A stretch of 23,195 nt of DNA from SIG440 sp045645805. Its GTDB lineage: Bacteria > Bacillota > Clostridia > Monoglobales > Monoglobaceae. This document shows positions 1 to 6,625 of the stretch, one piece after another (the first letter of the stretch is position 1; every line of letters starts with the position of its first letter). The stretch is from NCBI GenBank assembly GCA_045645805.1, contig JAZRJL010000070.1:1-23195 (forward strand), given 5' to 3'. The position numbers and the translations under genes are program-made. Below the pieces are notes generated by a model. The model was not told the DNA's origin. It searched no databases and saw nothing but the letters and a program-made list of their open reading frames with translations.

Positions 1-191
1 AAAATCCTCCTGAAAAATTCGAGGATGGATATGATGAATTTAAGGAATTGTACTATGCTTATTCTGACTATGTGGATTTTGTACTTTCTTGTAAGGGGAG
101 TTATAATACATACACTGAAAATATTCCCAAAAAGAGTTCTGCGTTAATGGAGAGCTATAGAGAAATAAAAGTGGAATTGCTTGGTGAGTAA
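1..191 (+). CDS. C-terminal end of an unrecognised protein (partial)
   Basis: The frame starting at position 3 is open from the window edge to a TAA at 189-191 and gives about 62 residues, starting NPPEKFEDGYDEFKELYYAY and ending EIKVELLGE. The stretch is rich in Tyr, Asp, Glu and Lys and looks like a soluble helical tail. This style of ending (acidic helix, a Ser/Tyr turn, then a final helix) is seen in small secreted or lipoprotein-like proteins of Firmicutes, but the N-terminus, and any signal peptide, lies outside the window. No function is claimed. It is read as real coding sequence because no other frame is as long here and the composition is protein-like. Confidence 0.55.
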   Translation, partial: NPPEKFEDGYDEFKELYYAYSDYVDFVLSCKGSYNTYTENIPKKSSALMESYREIKVELLGE

Positions 192-283
192 ATCCTAAAA
201 TAGAAAAGAGATTCTACTTTTGTCAAGTCTATACAATTTAAAAGATTAGTTTGCCGATTTTGATATTTACATATACTATCGGA

Positions 284-306
284 GCGAGAAAATCGAGTAT
301 TCTCGC
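284..306. other. 7-bp inverted repeat in the 192-454 intergenic region
   Basis: GCGAGAA (284-290) and TTCTCGC (300-306) form a perfect 7-bp stem around a 9-base loop. No T-run follows on the + strand, so it is a poor intrinsic terminator. It could be a weak terminator of the upstream gene or a protein-binding site. Apart from this and the promoter at 392-420, I see nothing in 192-454. Confidence 0.35.
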
Positions 307-391
307 GGGTTCTAGAGAAAAGTGCTAAAGGAAAAACAGTTGAAAAATTAAGGAAAAAATAGTAGGTCTTATTATTCACTGTTCACCTAAC

Positions 392-420
392 TTGACAAAA
401 TCATAAGAAATATATAAAAT
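392..420 (+). promoter_or_regulatory. Sigma-A type promoter for the aldose epimerase gene
   Basis: TTGACA (392-397), a 17-base spacer and TAAAAT (415-420) match the housekeeping promoter consensus. The start codon at 455 lies 35 bases downstream of the -10, with AAGGAGAGG at 443-450 as ribosome binding site. Confidence 0.6.
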
Positions 421-454
421 ACAACTTTTTTAATATAAAACAAGGAGAGGAAAT

Positions 455-1298
455 ATGAAATTAGACAATAGTATAATATCAATTGAGATTGCGAATCACG
501 GTGCGGAATTAAAATCAGCAGTTAAAGACGGCTTTGAGTATATGTGGTGCGCAGACGAAAAATACTGCAAGAACTTCGCCGGTTCTCTTTCCGATTGTAG
601 GTTCTCTTAAGGATAAATCATATAAGCTTGACGGAAAAGTTTATCAGATGAATCAGCATGGGTTTGCCAGAGATTATGAATTTGAACTTATTGATTATGA
701 TAACACTTCTGCTACATATATTTTCAAAGATAATGAAGAAACATTAACAAAATATCCTTTTAAGTTTAATCTTACAATCAAATACACTTTAATAAACAAT
801 AAAATTAAAATTGACTGGACAGTGAAAAATAAAAACGATAGAATTATGAGTTTTTCAATAGGTGCACATCCTGCCTTTAATTTAAAAGAAGGGGACAACT
901 ATTTTAAATTTGATACCGATAATGATATTGTGTATAATCTTATTGACGAAAAGGGTCTATACGACAAAAACAGTGTGCATACCTTAAAGAATGACGGATA
1001 TGTCAAAATAACAGATGATATGTTTGATAATGATGCTCTGATAATTGAAAACAGTCAGGCAAAAGAAGTAACTATCTGCGATAAAAGAAAATCAGCTTAT
1101 CTTAAAGTCAAATTCGAAACAGAGCTTTTTGGCCTGTGGTCTCCTGCCAAAAAGAGAGCTCCTTTTGTATGCATAGAGCCATGGTACGGAAGATGCGACC
1201 GCAACGACTTTGATGGAGAACTTTCAAAGAAGGATTATATCATTAACCTGAATCCTCACGAAGAGTTCAATGCGTCTTATGAAATAGAATTATTGTAA
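455..1298 (+). pseudogene. Aldose 1-epimerase family protein (LacX/GalM-like), frameshifted
   Basis: The natural start is ATG 455, seven bases after a strong AAGGAGAGG. That frame reads MKLDNSIISIEIANHGAELK and then DGFEYMWCADEKY, but meets TAA at 608-610 after 51 codons. The rest of the protein lies in the next frame from about 567: ARTSPVLFPIVGSLKD, then HGFARDYEF, GAHPAFNL and CIEPWYGRCD, all typical of the LacX-like branch of the galactose mutarotase fold. The family normally has YWxRxSPVLFP here. Restoring two G bases at 567 (TG to TGGG) would give YWARTSPVLFP with correct spacing and a 281-residue protein of normal length. The sequence therefore shows a 2-base deletion, or equivalently a 1-base gain, in otherwise intact coding sequence. 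It may be a recent inactivation or a sequencing error. Members interconvert alpha and beta anomers of aldoses, but the exact sugar cannot be told. Confidence 0.8.
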
Positions 1299-1477
1299 AT
1301 AAAATAAGTTGCCTCTAAACCTTATATCTCGCAATATAAAGAATGTCAAATTTTGTCGAAAAAATAAAGCCTTCCACTCAAGGGGAAGCCTTAGGAAAAT
1401 GCAAAAATTTTTTGTCCCTACTTTTACAAAATTATAAGGTTAATTTTATTTTTAAAAAGCAAAGGAGCTTTGTACAT

Positions 1478-2620
1478 ATGAAAAAAAGGGTTATCAGCTT
1501 TGCAATTACACTTTTAATAGTATCCTTATGCGGTTGTGGCGAAAAAGAAACTGTCCCTGTGGTTAGCCAAAAACAGCAGATAAATGAAACAATAAGTATT
1601 GTTGCAGTTGGTGACAATCTTCTTCATATGCCCGTTATTAAAAGTGGTCAAAGAAATGATGGAAGCTATGATTTTTCTCATATATTTGAAAAGCTTCAGC
1701 CGACATTTAAAAATGCCGACCTTGCTGTTATCGGGCAGGAAACTGTTTTTGGCGGTGAGCATCTAGGATATTCGGGGTATCCCCTTTTTAATTCGCCATC
1801 AGATATGGGTAAAACCTTGGTGAATGAGGGTTTTGACATTGTTCTCCACGCATCAAATCATGTTGTTGATAAATGGGCAGAGGGGATTGAAAATACTCTT
1901 AAATTCTGGGAAAATTATCCTGAAGTAACCGTCCTTGGAATAAATGAGAGTGAGGAAGAAAAAAATCAGGTAGATATAGTGGAGGTAAAGGGCGCAAAGC
2001 TTGCTGTGCTTAATTATACCTATGGTACAAACGGACTTTCAGTGCCTGCTGAGAAAAGTTATCTTGTGAATTATATTGACGAAGAGAAGATAAAAAAAGA
2101 TACCGCATTCTCAGAGGCAAATGCGGACTTTACCATTGCGTTTATGCATTGGGGAACGGAGTATATGGTCAAGCCTGACGAATTCCAGACCGAATTGTGC
2201 AAAAAAATGTGTGAATGGGGTGTGGACCTTATAATCGGCTCGCATCCCCACGTAATTCAGCCGGTGGAGTGGTACAGCTGCGAGGAAAACGGCAACAAAA
2301 TGCTTGTGTATTATTCCCTTGGCAATTTTGTATCACGTCAGCTTGAGGCACGAAATCTTTTGGGTGGTCTTGCAGATATTGAGCTTAAGTTCAATGGTGA
2401 AAGGGTATATATCCACGACTATAAATTTGTACCCATTGTTACACATTACAACACAAGCTTTACAGATTTTGATGTTTACCGTCTTTCTGAATACAACGAC
2501 GATTTGGCAAGCGGTCATGGTGTTGCAAGCCGTGACGGAGCGGTAAGTGTAAAGCGGTGGCGGGATATGGTAACCACAGTCTTTGACGGTTATGATACAA
2601 TATGTGTTGAAGGTTTTTAA
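1478..2620 (+). CDS. CapA-family lipoprotein (metallophosphatase-like, PGA_cap domain)
   Basis: 380 residues. The start is set at ATG 1478, ten bases after AAAGGAG (1461-1467), because it yields a clean lipoprotein signal: MKKR, a hydrophobic stretch, then LCGC as lipobox with the lipidated Cys near residue 22. The mature part carries the CapA/PGA_cap signature set: VGDNLLHMP, ADLAVIGQETVFGG, HASNHVVDKWAEG, GSHPHVIQPVEWY and YYSLGNFVS. These correspond to the metal-binding motifs of calcineurin-like phosphoesterases (GD, N-H, GSHPH). Relatives take part in poly-gamma-glutamate capsule synthesis in Bacillus, but most clostridial members have unknown substrates and this gene has no capB/capC neighbours. 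It is predicted to be anchored on the outer face of the membrane. It ends one base before the stop of the convergent rqcH gene. No strong promoter was recognised upstream. Confidence 0.85.
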   Translation: MKKRVISFAITLLIVSLCGCGEKETVPVVSQKQQINETISIVAVGDNLLHMPVIKSGQRNDGSYDFSHIFEKLQPTFKNADLAVIGQETVFGGEHLGYSGYPLFNSPSDMGKTLVNEGFDIVLHASNHVVDKWAEGIENTLKFWENYPEVTVLGINESEEEKNQVDIVEVKGAKLAVLNYTYGTNGLSVPAEKSYLVNYIDEEKIKKDTAFSEANADFTIAFMHWGTEYMVKPDEFQTELCKKMCEWGVDLIIGSHPHVIQPVEWYSCEENGNKMLVYYSLGNFVSRQLEARNLLGGLADIELKFNGERVYIHDYKFVPIVTHYNTSFTDFDVYRLSEYNDDLASGHGVASRDGAVSVKRWRDMVTTVFDGYDTICVEGF

Positions 2621-2621
2621 C

Positions 2622-4382
2622 TTAGTCTGATTTTTTTAAACTTTCAACCAGTTTTTCGTCGGGTGTAACATAAACTGTGTAGTTGGTTTCATAAATAACA
2701 AAGCCGGGTTTTGAGCCGTTTGGTTTGCGGATATTTTTGACAAGAGTGTAGTCAACAGCAACCCCTGTTGCCTTTTGTGCCTTGCTGTAATATGCGGCAA
2801 TTGTTGCGGCTTCAACAAGTGTGTTGTCGGGAACTTCACCGCTTCCGTTTGTGCGGATAATAACGTGTGAACCGGGTATTTGCTTTGTATGCAGCCACAT
2901 ATCGGTTGAGTATGCAGTGCGAATTGTAAGCTCGTCGTTTTGCTTGTTGTTTCTGCCAACCAAAATGGTATAACCATCGGATGATATAAATTCCAAAGGC
3001 ATAGATTTCTTCTGTGCCTTTTTCTTTTTGTTCTTTATGGCGGCAAGGTAGCCTTGTTCACGAAGCTCTTCGCGGATTTCGGTGATGTCGGCATAACTTG
3101 ATGCACGGGTTATGGAATCAAGCACAGTTTCAAGGTATGAAAGCTCGGCTTTGGCATCCGCAAGCTGTGCGGTGGAATGTTCCTCGGTTGCTTTTGCTTT
3201 GGTGTAGAGCTTATAGTATCTTTGTGCGTTTTTTACCGGTGAGAGTTCAGGCTTGAGTGGGATTTTTACCTCAGACAAGTCCTCTGAATAGTAATTTTCG
3301 AGGGTGACAGAATCAATTCCCGAATCAAGTTGGTAGAGGTTTGCTGTCAGCAAATCCCCGTAAATTTTATATTTTTCTCTGTCCTGAACAGACTGGATAT
3401 TTTCGGTATGAAGAGCAATTTTCTTTTCGCAGCGGTCAATATTGTTTGAAACAAGCTTTACCGTGCTTGCTGCCCTTTGGGTAAGTCTGTCGTGCATATC
3501 CCGTGATGCAAAAAACGCTTCAACCGCCTGACTCAGTGAAGGATATTCAACCTCTTTTGTAACAGTATCATATTGACAAAGTTTTGTGCAGGAAAATGAA
3601 AGAGGTTTTTCGGTTTCCTTATCAAGAACAACTAATCCGCCGTGGCTGCAGGTGCATTCAGTAATAAAATCAGCGGTGTGCTTTGCAAAGGCACAAGGGT
3701 CGGTATCACACGCAAAAACGCGTGTGCTTTTGTGCATACGGAATACTGTTTCTCTTGCAAGCAAAGGGCTCATTCCTGTAAATTCCGAAAGCAGGAATTT
3801 GTCAAGTAGTATATCTGACGGACATTCAGAAAGCTTTTTGCAAAGGTTATCGATATCTACTGAATTTGGGTTTGACTTGTTCTGTGATGGGGGTAGCTCG
3901 TAAATAAGTCCCGGCAAAACCTGACGTACGGCACTGGTGGTAAAGTCAACGTGTTTTATGCTGTCGATAATTTTGTTGTCGTTTTGGACAAGTATAATAT
4001 TGCTGTGCTTGCCCATAATCTCAACAACAAGACTTTTTTCTGTAAGGTCACCCATTTCGGTATAACATTCAATGTCAATCCTGATAATGCGGTCAAAATC
4101 TATCTGTGAAATTCTTTTGATTCTGCCTCCGGTAAGATGCTTGCGGAGTATCATACAGAAAAGAGGTGCGGTTATGGGATTTTGACGGCTGATTTCTGTA
4201 AGATGAAGTCTTGGGTTTGCTGTTGCAGCAGAAATGACAAGGCGAAAAAGACCCTCCCTTGTGCGGACAGAAACAGTAATTTCGTCACGCTCGGGTTGGT
4301 GGATTTTATCAACTTTTCCGTCTGTGAGTAATTGTTTTAATTCTCTAACAATTCCGTGGGTTACAAAGCCGTCAAATGCCAT
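2622..4382 (-). CDS. rqcH: Ribosome quality control protein RqcH (Rqc2/NEMF homolog, NFACT family)
   Basis: 586 residues, the usual length for bacterial RqcH. The N-terminal NFACT-N region begins MAFDGFVTHGIVRELK. Two coiled-coil stretches lie near residues 305-350 and 393-421, and the NFACT-R (DUF814) domain near 455-560 contains DGYTILVGRNNKQND and MWLHTKQIPGSHVII. Asp97-Arg98, shown in Bacillus RqcH to be needed for C-terminal alanine tailing, is present at exactly those positions, so the protein is predicted to be active. RqcH binds stalled 50S subunits carrying peptidyl-tRNA and recruits tRNA-Ala to add degradation tails. Older annotations call it a fibronectin-binding protein. GAGGA about 8 bases upstream serves as ribosome binding site. 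The gene is divergent from yicC and convergent with the CapA gene. Confidence 0.95.
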   Translation of the reverse strand: MAFDGFVTHGIVRELKQLLTDGKVDKIHQPERDEITVSVRTREGLFRLVISAATANPRLHLTEISRQNPITAPLFCMILRKHLTGGRIKRISQIDFDRIIRIDIECYTEMGDLTEKSLVVEIMGKHSNIILVQNDNKIIDSIKHVDFTTSAVRQVLPGLIYELPPSQNKSNPNSVDIDNLCKKLSECPSDILLDKFLLSEFTGMSPLLARETVFRMHKSTRVFACDTDPCAFAKHTADFITECTCSHGGLVVLDKETEKPLSFSCTKLCQYDTVTKEVEYPSLSQAVEAFFASRDMHDRLTQRAASTVKLVSNNIDRCEKKIALHTENIQSVQDREKYKIYGDLLTANLYQLDSGIDSVTLENYYSEDLSEVKIPLKPELSPVKNAQRYYKLYTKAKATEEHSTAQLADAKAELSYLETVLDSITRASSYADITEIREELREQGYLAAIKNKKKKAQKKSMPLEFISSDGYTILVGRNNKQNDELTIRTAYSTDMWLHTKQIPGSHVIIRTNGSGEVPDNTLVEAATIAAYYSKAQKATGVAVDYTLVKNIRKPNGSKPGFVIYETNYTVYVTPDEKLVESLKKSD

Positions 4383-4449
4383 AAAATAATTCCTCGTTTT
4401 TTCTTAATCTGGGGGTATGATGCCCAATCTAATTTTTGCTATTTATATA

Positions 4450-4478
4450 AGTATACAACAAAAGGAAAAATTTTTCAA
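4450..4478 (-). promoter_or_regulatory. Sigma-A type promoter for rqcH
   Basis: On the minus strand, TTGAAA (4478-4473), a 17-base spacer and TATACT (4455-4450) form a good housekeeping promoter. The -10 lies about 67 bases before the rqcH start codon. Confidence 0.6.
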
Positions 4479-4485
4479 ATATTAT

Positions 4486-4514
4486 TTGCTTTTTTTGAAA
4501 AAGTATGTTAAAAT
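4486..4514 (+). promoter_or_regulatory. Extended -10 promoter for the yicC-thiN operon
   Basis: TTGCTT (4486-4491), a 17-base spacer and TAAAAT (4509-4514), the latter preceded by TG one base away (4506-4507), fit an extended -10 promoter. It is 62 bases upstream of yicC. A short hairpin (GCGGA 4536-4540 with TCCGC 4556-4560) lies in the leader just before the AAGGAGG at 4563-4569. It is the only convincing promoter found before the long + strand gene run. Confidence 0.55.
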
Positions 4515-4576
4515 ATAGTGATAATATTTAAAATGGCGGAAGTTTTGATTAAATATCCGCTTAAGGAGGCAATAAA

Positions 4577-5452
4577 ATGCTTAAAAGTATGACCGGATTT
4601 GGCCGTGCGGAGTGTGCGGTTGACGGTTTTAACATAAAGGTTAATCTTAAATCGGTTAACCACAGATATATGGATGTTTCGGTTAAGGTACCCAAGTATT
4701 ATACCTTTGTAGAGGACGAAATACGTAAAACAGCGGCAAAGTATATTTCACGAGGCAAGGTTGAAGTTTTTGTCTCGGTTGAACGTACCGAGGGCAGCGG
4801 TAAAACTGTTGTTATTGACCGTGATGTTGCTGAAAATTACATAAATGCCCTTAAATCCCTTAATGAATTCGGGATTGAGGACGATGTAAAAATTTCAACA
4901 ATTTCTCAGTACCACGATATATTCAAGATTGAAAATACCGAGGAGGATGAGGAGCGTATCACAAAGCTTATTTGCGACGTATTTTCTCTTGCTGCAGAAG
5001 ATTTTGTAAATATGCGTATAAACGAAGGCAAGAATATGGAGGCTGATATACTTTCGCATCTTGATATCTTAGCACAAAATCTTGCCCTTGTTGAGGAAAG
5101 ATATCCCAAAATAGTTGAAGAATACAGAAACCGTCTTTTTAGAAAGGTTTCAGAGGTTCTTGAAGACAAGAATGTTGACGAGACAAGAATTGTTACAGAA
5201 GCTGCAATTTTTGCCGAGAAGTCGGATATCGGTGAAGAAACAGTAAGACTTGCCAGCCATATTAAGGAATTTAAAAAGGCAATCAAGACCGATTTGCCAA
5301 TCGGTAAAAAGCTTGATTTTATGATTCAGGAAATGAACCGTGAAACCAATACAATGGGTTCAAAGGCAAACGATATTGAGATTTCAAAGATTATTGTTGA
5401 GATGAAATCCGAGATTGAAAAAATCAGAGAACAAATTCAGAATATTGAGTAG
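4577..5452 (+). CDS. yicC: YicC/YloC family endoribonuclease
   Basis: 291 residues, typical length. The N-terminal signature MLKSMTGFGRAE and the C-terminal region GKKLDFMIQEMNRETNTMGS followed by KANDIEISKIIVEMKSEIEKI are both hallmarks of the family. E. coli YicC is an endoribonuclease linked to small-RNA turnover; the Bacillus ortholog YloC heads the same gene cluster as here. It acts in the cytoplasm. AAGGAGG at 4563-4569 precedes the ATG by 7 bases. It is the first gene of the long operon, 29 bases before remA. Confidence 0.93.
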   Translation: MLKSMTGFGRAECAVDGFNIKVNLKSVNHRYMDVSVKVPKYYTFVEDEIRKTAAKYISRGKVEVFVSVERTEGSGKTVVIDRDVAENYINALKSLNEFGIEDDVKISTISQYHDIFKIENTEEDEERITKLICDVFSLAAEDFVNMRINEGKNMEADILSHLDILAQNLALVEERYPKIVEEYRNRLFRKVSEVLEDKNVDETRIVTEAAIFAEKSDIGEETVRLASHIKEFKKAIKTDLPIGKKLDFMIQEMNRETNTMGSKANDIEISKIIVEMKSEIEKIREQIQNIE

Positions 5453-5481
5453 GTCTTTTAGAGGATGAAAGGAAAAAACTT

Positions 5482-5766
5482 ATGAAGCTTATAAACATCG
5501 GTTTTGGTAATATTGTATCAGGTGACAGAGTGGTGGCAATTGTCAGCCCTGAATCTGCACCTATAAAGCGTATTGTTCAGGATGCAAGGGATAAGGGACT
5601 TCTTATTGACGCTTCCTGCGGAAGACGTACCCGTGCGGTTATTATTACCGACAGCGACCACATAATTCTTTCGGCAATTCAGACCGAAACGATTGCAGGC
5701 CGTGCGGCTGTTAAGGATGACGTGACTGAAACCAAGGATGACGGAGAGATTGAAAATGAAGAATAA
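5482..5766 (+). CDS. remA: Extracellular matrix/biofilm regulator RemA family (DUF370)
   Basis: 94 residues, close to the 89 of Bacillus subtilis RemA. The conserved N-terminal MKLINIGFGNIVSGDRVVAI and the basic CGRRTRAVIITDSDHIILSA region are diagnostic of DUF370. In Bacillus, RemA forms ring oligomers that bind DNA and activate matrix and osmoprotection genes. In clostridia the gene is kept next to gmk even where those targets are absent, so its targets here are unknown. The acidic tail after about residue 78 is variable. Its last 11 bases overlap the start of gmk, suggesting translational coupling. Confidence 0.93.
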   Translation: MKLINIGFGNIVSGDRVVAIVSPESAPIKRIVQDARDKGLLIDASCGRRTRAVIITDSDHIILSAIQTETIAGRAAVKDDVTETKDDGEIENEE

Positions 5767-6325
5767 AGGCAATTTGTTTGTTATTTCAGGACCATCAGGT
5801 GTTGGAAAGGGTACTGTGTGCCGCAGACTTGTTGAGGATAACAAAAACGTTTCGGTATCGGTTTCGGCAACAACACGAAGGCCCCGCACTGAGGATACTG
5901 AGGGAGTGACATATTATTTCAAGACCGAGGATGAGTTCAAAAAAATGATTGACGAAGGCAAATTCCTTGAATGGGCTGTGTATAACGGAAATTATTACGG
6001 AACACCCCTTGAAGCAATTGAGGAAAAGATAGCTCTTGGTCAGGATATAATTTTAGAGATTGAAGCTCAGGGTGCATTAAAGGTTATGGAAAAGAAGCCT
6101 GATGCGGTTTCGGTTTTCATTGCACCGCCTGATACCCAGACACTTTATGAAAGACTTCGGGGCAGAGGCACCGAAAGCAAAGAGGAAATTGAACGAAGAG
6201 TCAAGGCTTCAGAGTGGGAGCTTGAACAAAAGGATAAGTATAAATATGTTGTGGTAAATGACGATCTTAATACGGCAGTTGCTGCAATTGAAAATATTAT
6301 GAAAAATGAAAGGGAGAAGATTTAA
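5756..6325 (+). CDS. gmk: Guanylate kinase
   Basis: 189 residues from ATG 5756. This start is preferred over ATG 5738 because the protein then begins directly with the family's NLFVISGPSGVGKGT P-loop strand (Lys18) and a GGAGAG (5743-5748) lies at proper distance inside the end of remA. The GMP-binding segment SVSATTRRPRTEDTEGVTYYF, the EWAVYNGNYYGT strand and the RLRGRGTESKEEIERR lid are intact. The enzyme phosphorylates GMP to GDP with ATP in the cytoplasm and is essential in most bacteria. It is followed two bases later by rpoZ. Confidence 0.97.
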   Translation: MKNKGNLFVISGPSGVGKGTVCRRLVEDNKNVSVSVSATTRRPRTEDTEGVTYYFKTEDEFKKMIDEGKFLEWAVYNGNYYGTPLEAIEEKIALGQDIILEIEAQGALKVMEKKPDAVSVFIAPPDTQTLYERLRGRGTESKEEIERRVKASEWELEQKDKYKYVVVNDDLNTAVAAIENIMKNEREKI

Positions 6326-6327
6326 TT

Positions 6328-6558
6328 ATGATGATTTATCCGCCTATTACAGAACTTGTAAAAAAGACAGGCAGCAGATATGCATTGGTTATTGAAACGG
6401 CTAAAAGAACAAGACAGCTTGTTGAGGGAGCGCAGAAGCTGTCTGAAGTAAAGACTTCAAAAGATGTTACCGTTGCGGTAAACGAGATTTTTGAAAACAA
6501 GGTTGAAGCTGTTGAAAAAAGAATGGCAGCAGTCGAGGATGTTTTGACTGAGGCTTAA
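6328..6558 (+). CDS. rpoZ: DNA-directed RNA polymerase omega subunit
   Basis: 76 residues, normal for a Firmicutes omega subunit. MIYPPITELVKKTGSRYALV and ETAKRTRQLVEGAQKL match the conserved core that clamps the beta-prime C-terminus and assists polymerase assembly. ATG codons at 6328 and 6331 are both possible starts, and AGGGAGAAG at 6310-6318 fits either. The location directly after gmk is standard. A terminator-like hairpin follows, in the place where coaBC is found in many relatives. Confidence 0.93.
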   Translation: MMIYPPITELVKKTGSRYALVIETAKRTRQLVEGAQKLSEVKTSKDVTVAVNEIFENKVEAVEKRMAAVEDVLTEA

Positions 6559-6576
6559 AATAGTGTTCTTTAATCC

Positions 6577-6610
6577 GGACTGCTCGCTTTTTTGAGTGGT
6601 CCTTTGCTTT
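6577..6610 (+). terminator. Hairpin with T-rich tail between rpoZ and priA
   Basis: GGACTGCTC (6577-6585) pairs with GAGTGGTCC (6594-6602) over nine positions, two of them G-U wobbles, around an 8-base loop. TTTGCTTT (6603-6610) follows. It resembles an intrinsic terminator or attenuator. No promoter was recognised between it and priA, so partial readthrough is the likeliest mode. Confidence 0.5.
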
Positions 6611-6625
6611 AGATTGGGATAGAAA

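Noticed and set aside
560..612. Programmed frameshift in the aldose epimerase gene
   Set aside because: No slippery heptamer plus downstream structure was seen, the family is not known for recoding, and a simple 2-base loss explains the break exactly.
1343..1477. A 45-codon N-terminal extension of the CapA protein from ATG 1343
   Set aside because: It would bury a clear lipoprotein signal peptide and has no ribosome binding site; ATG 1478 has AAAGGAG at proper distance.
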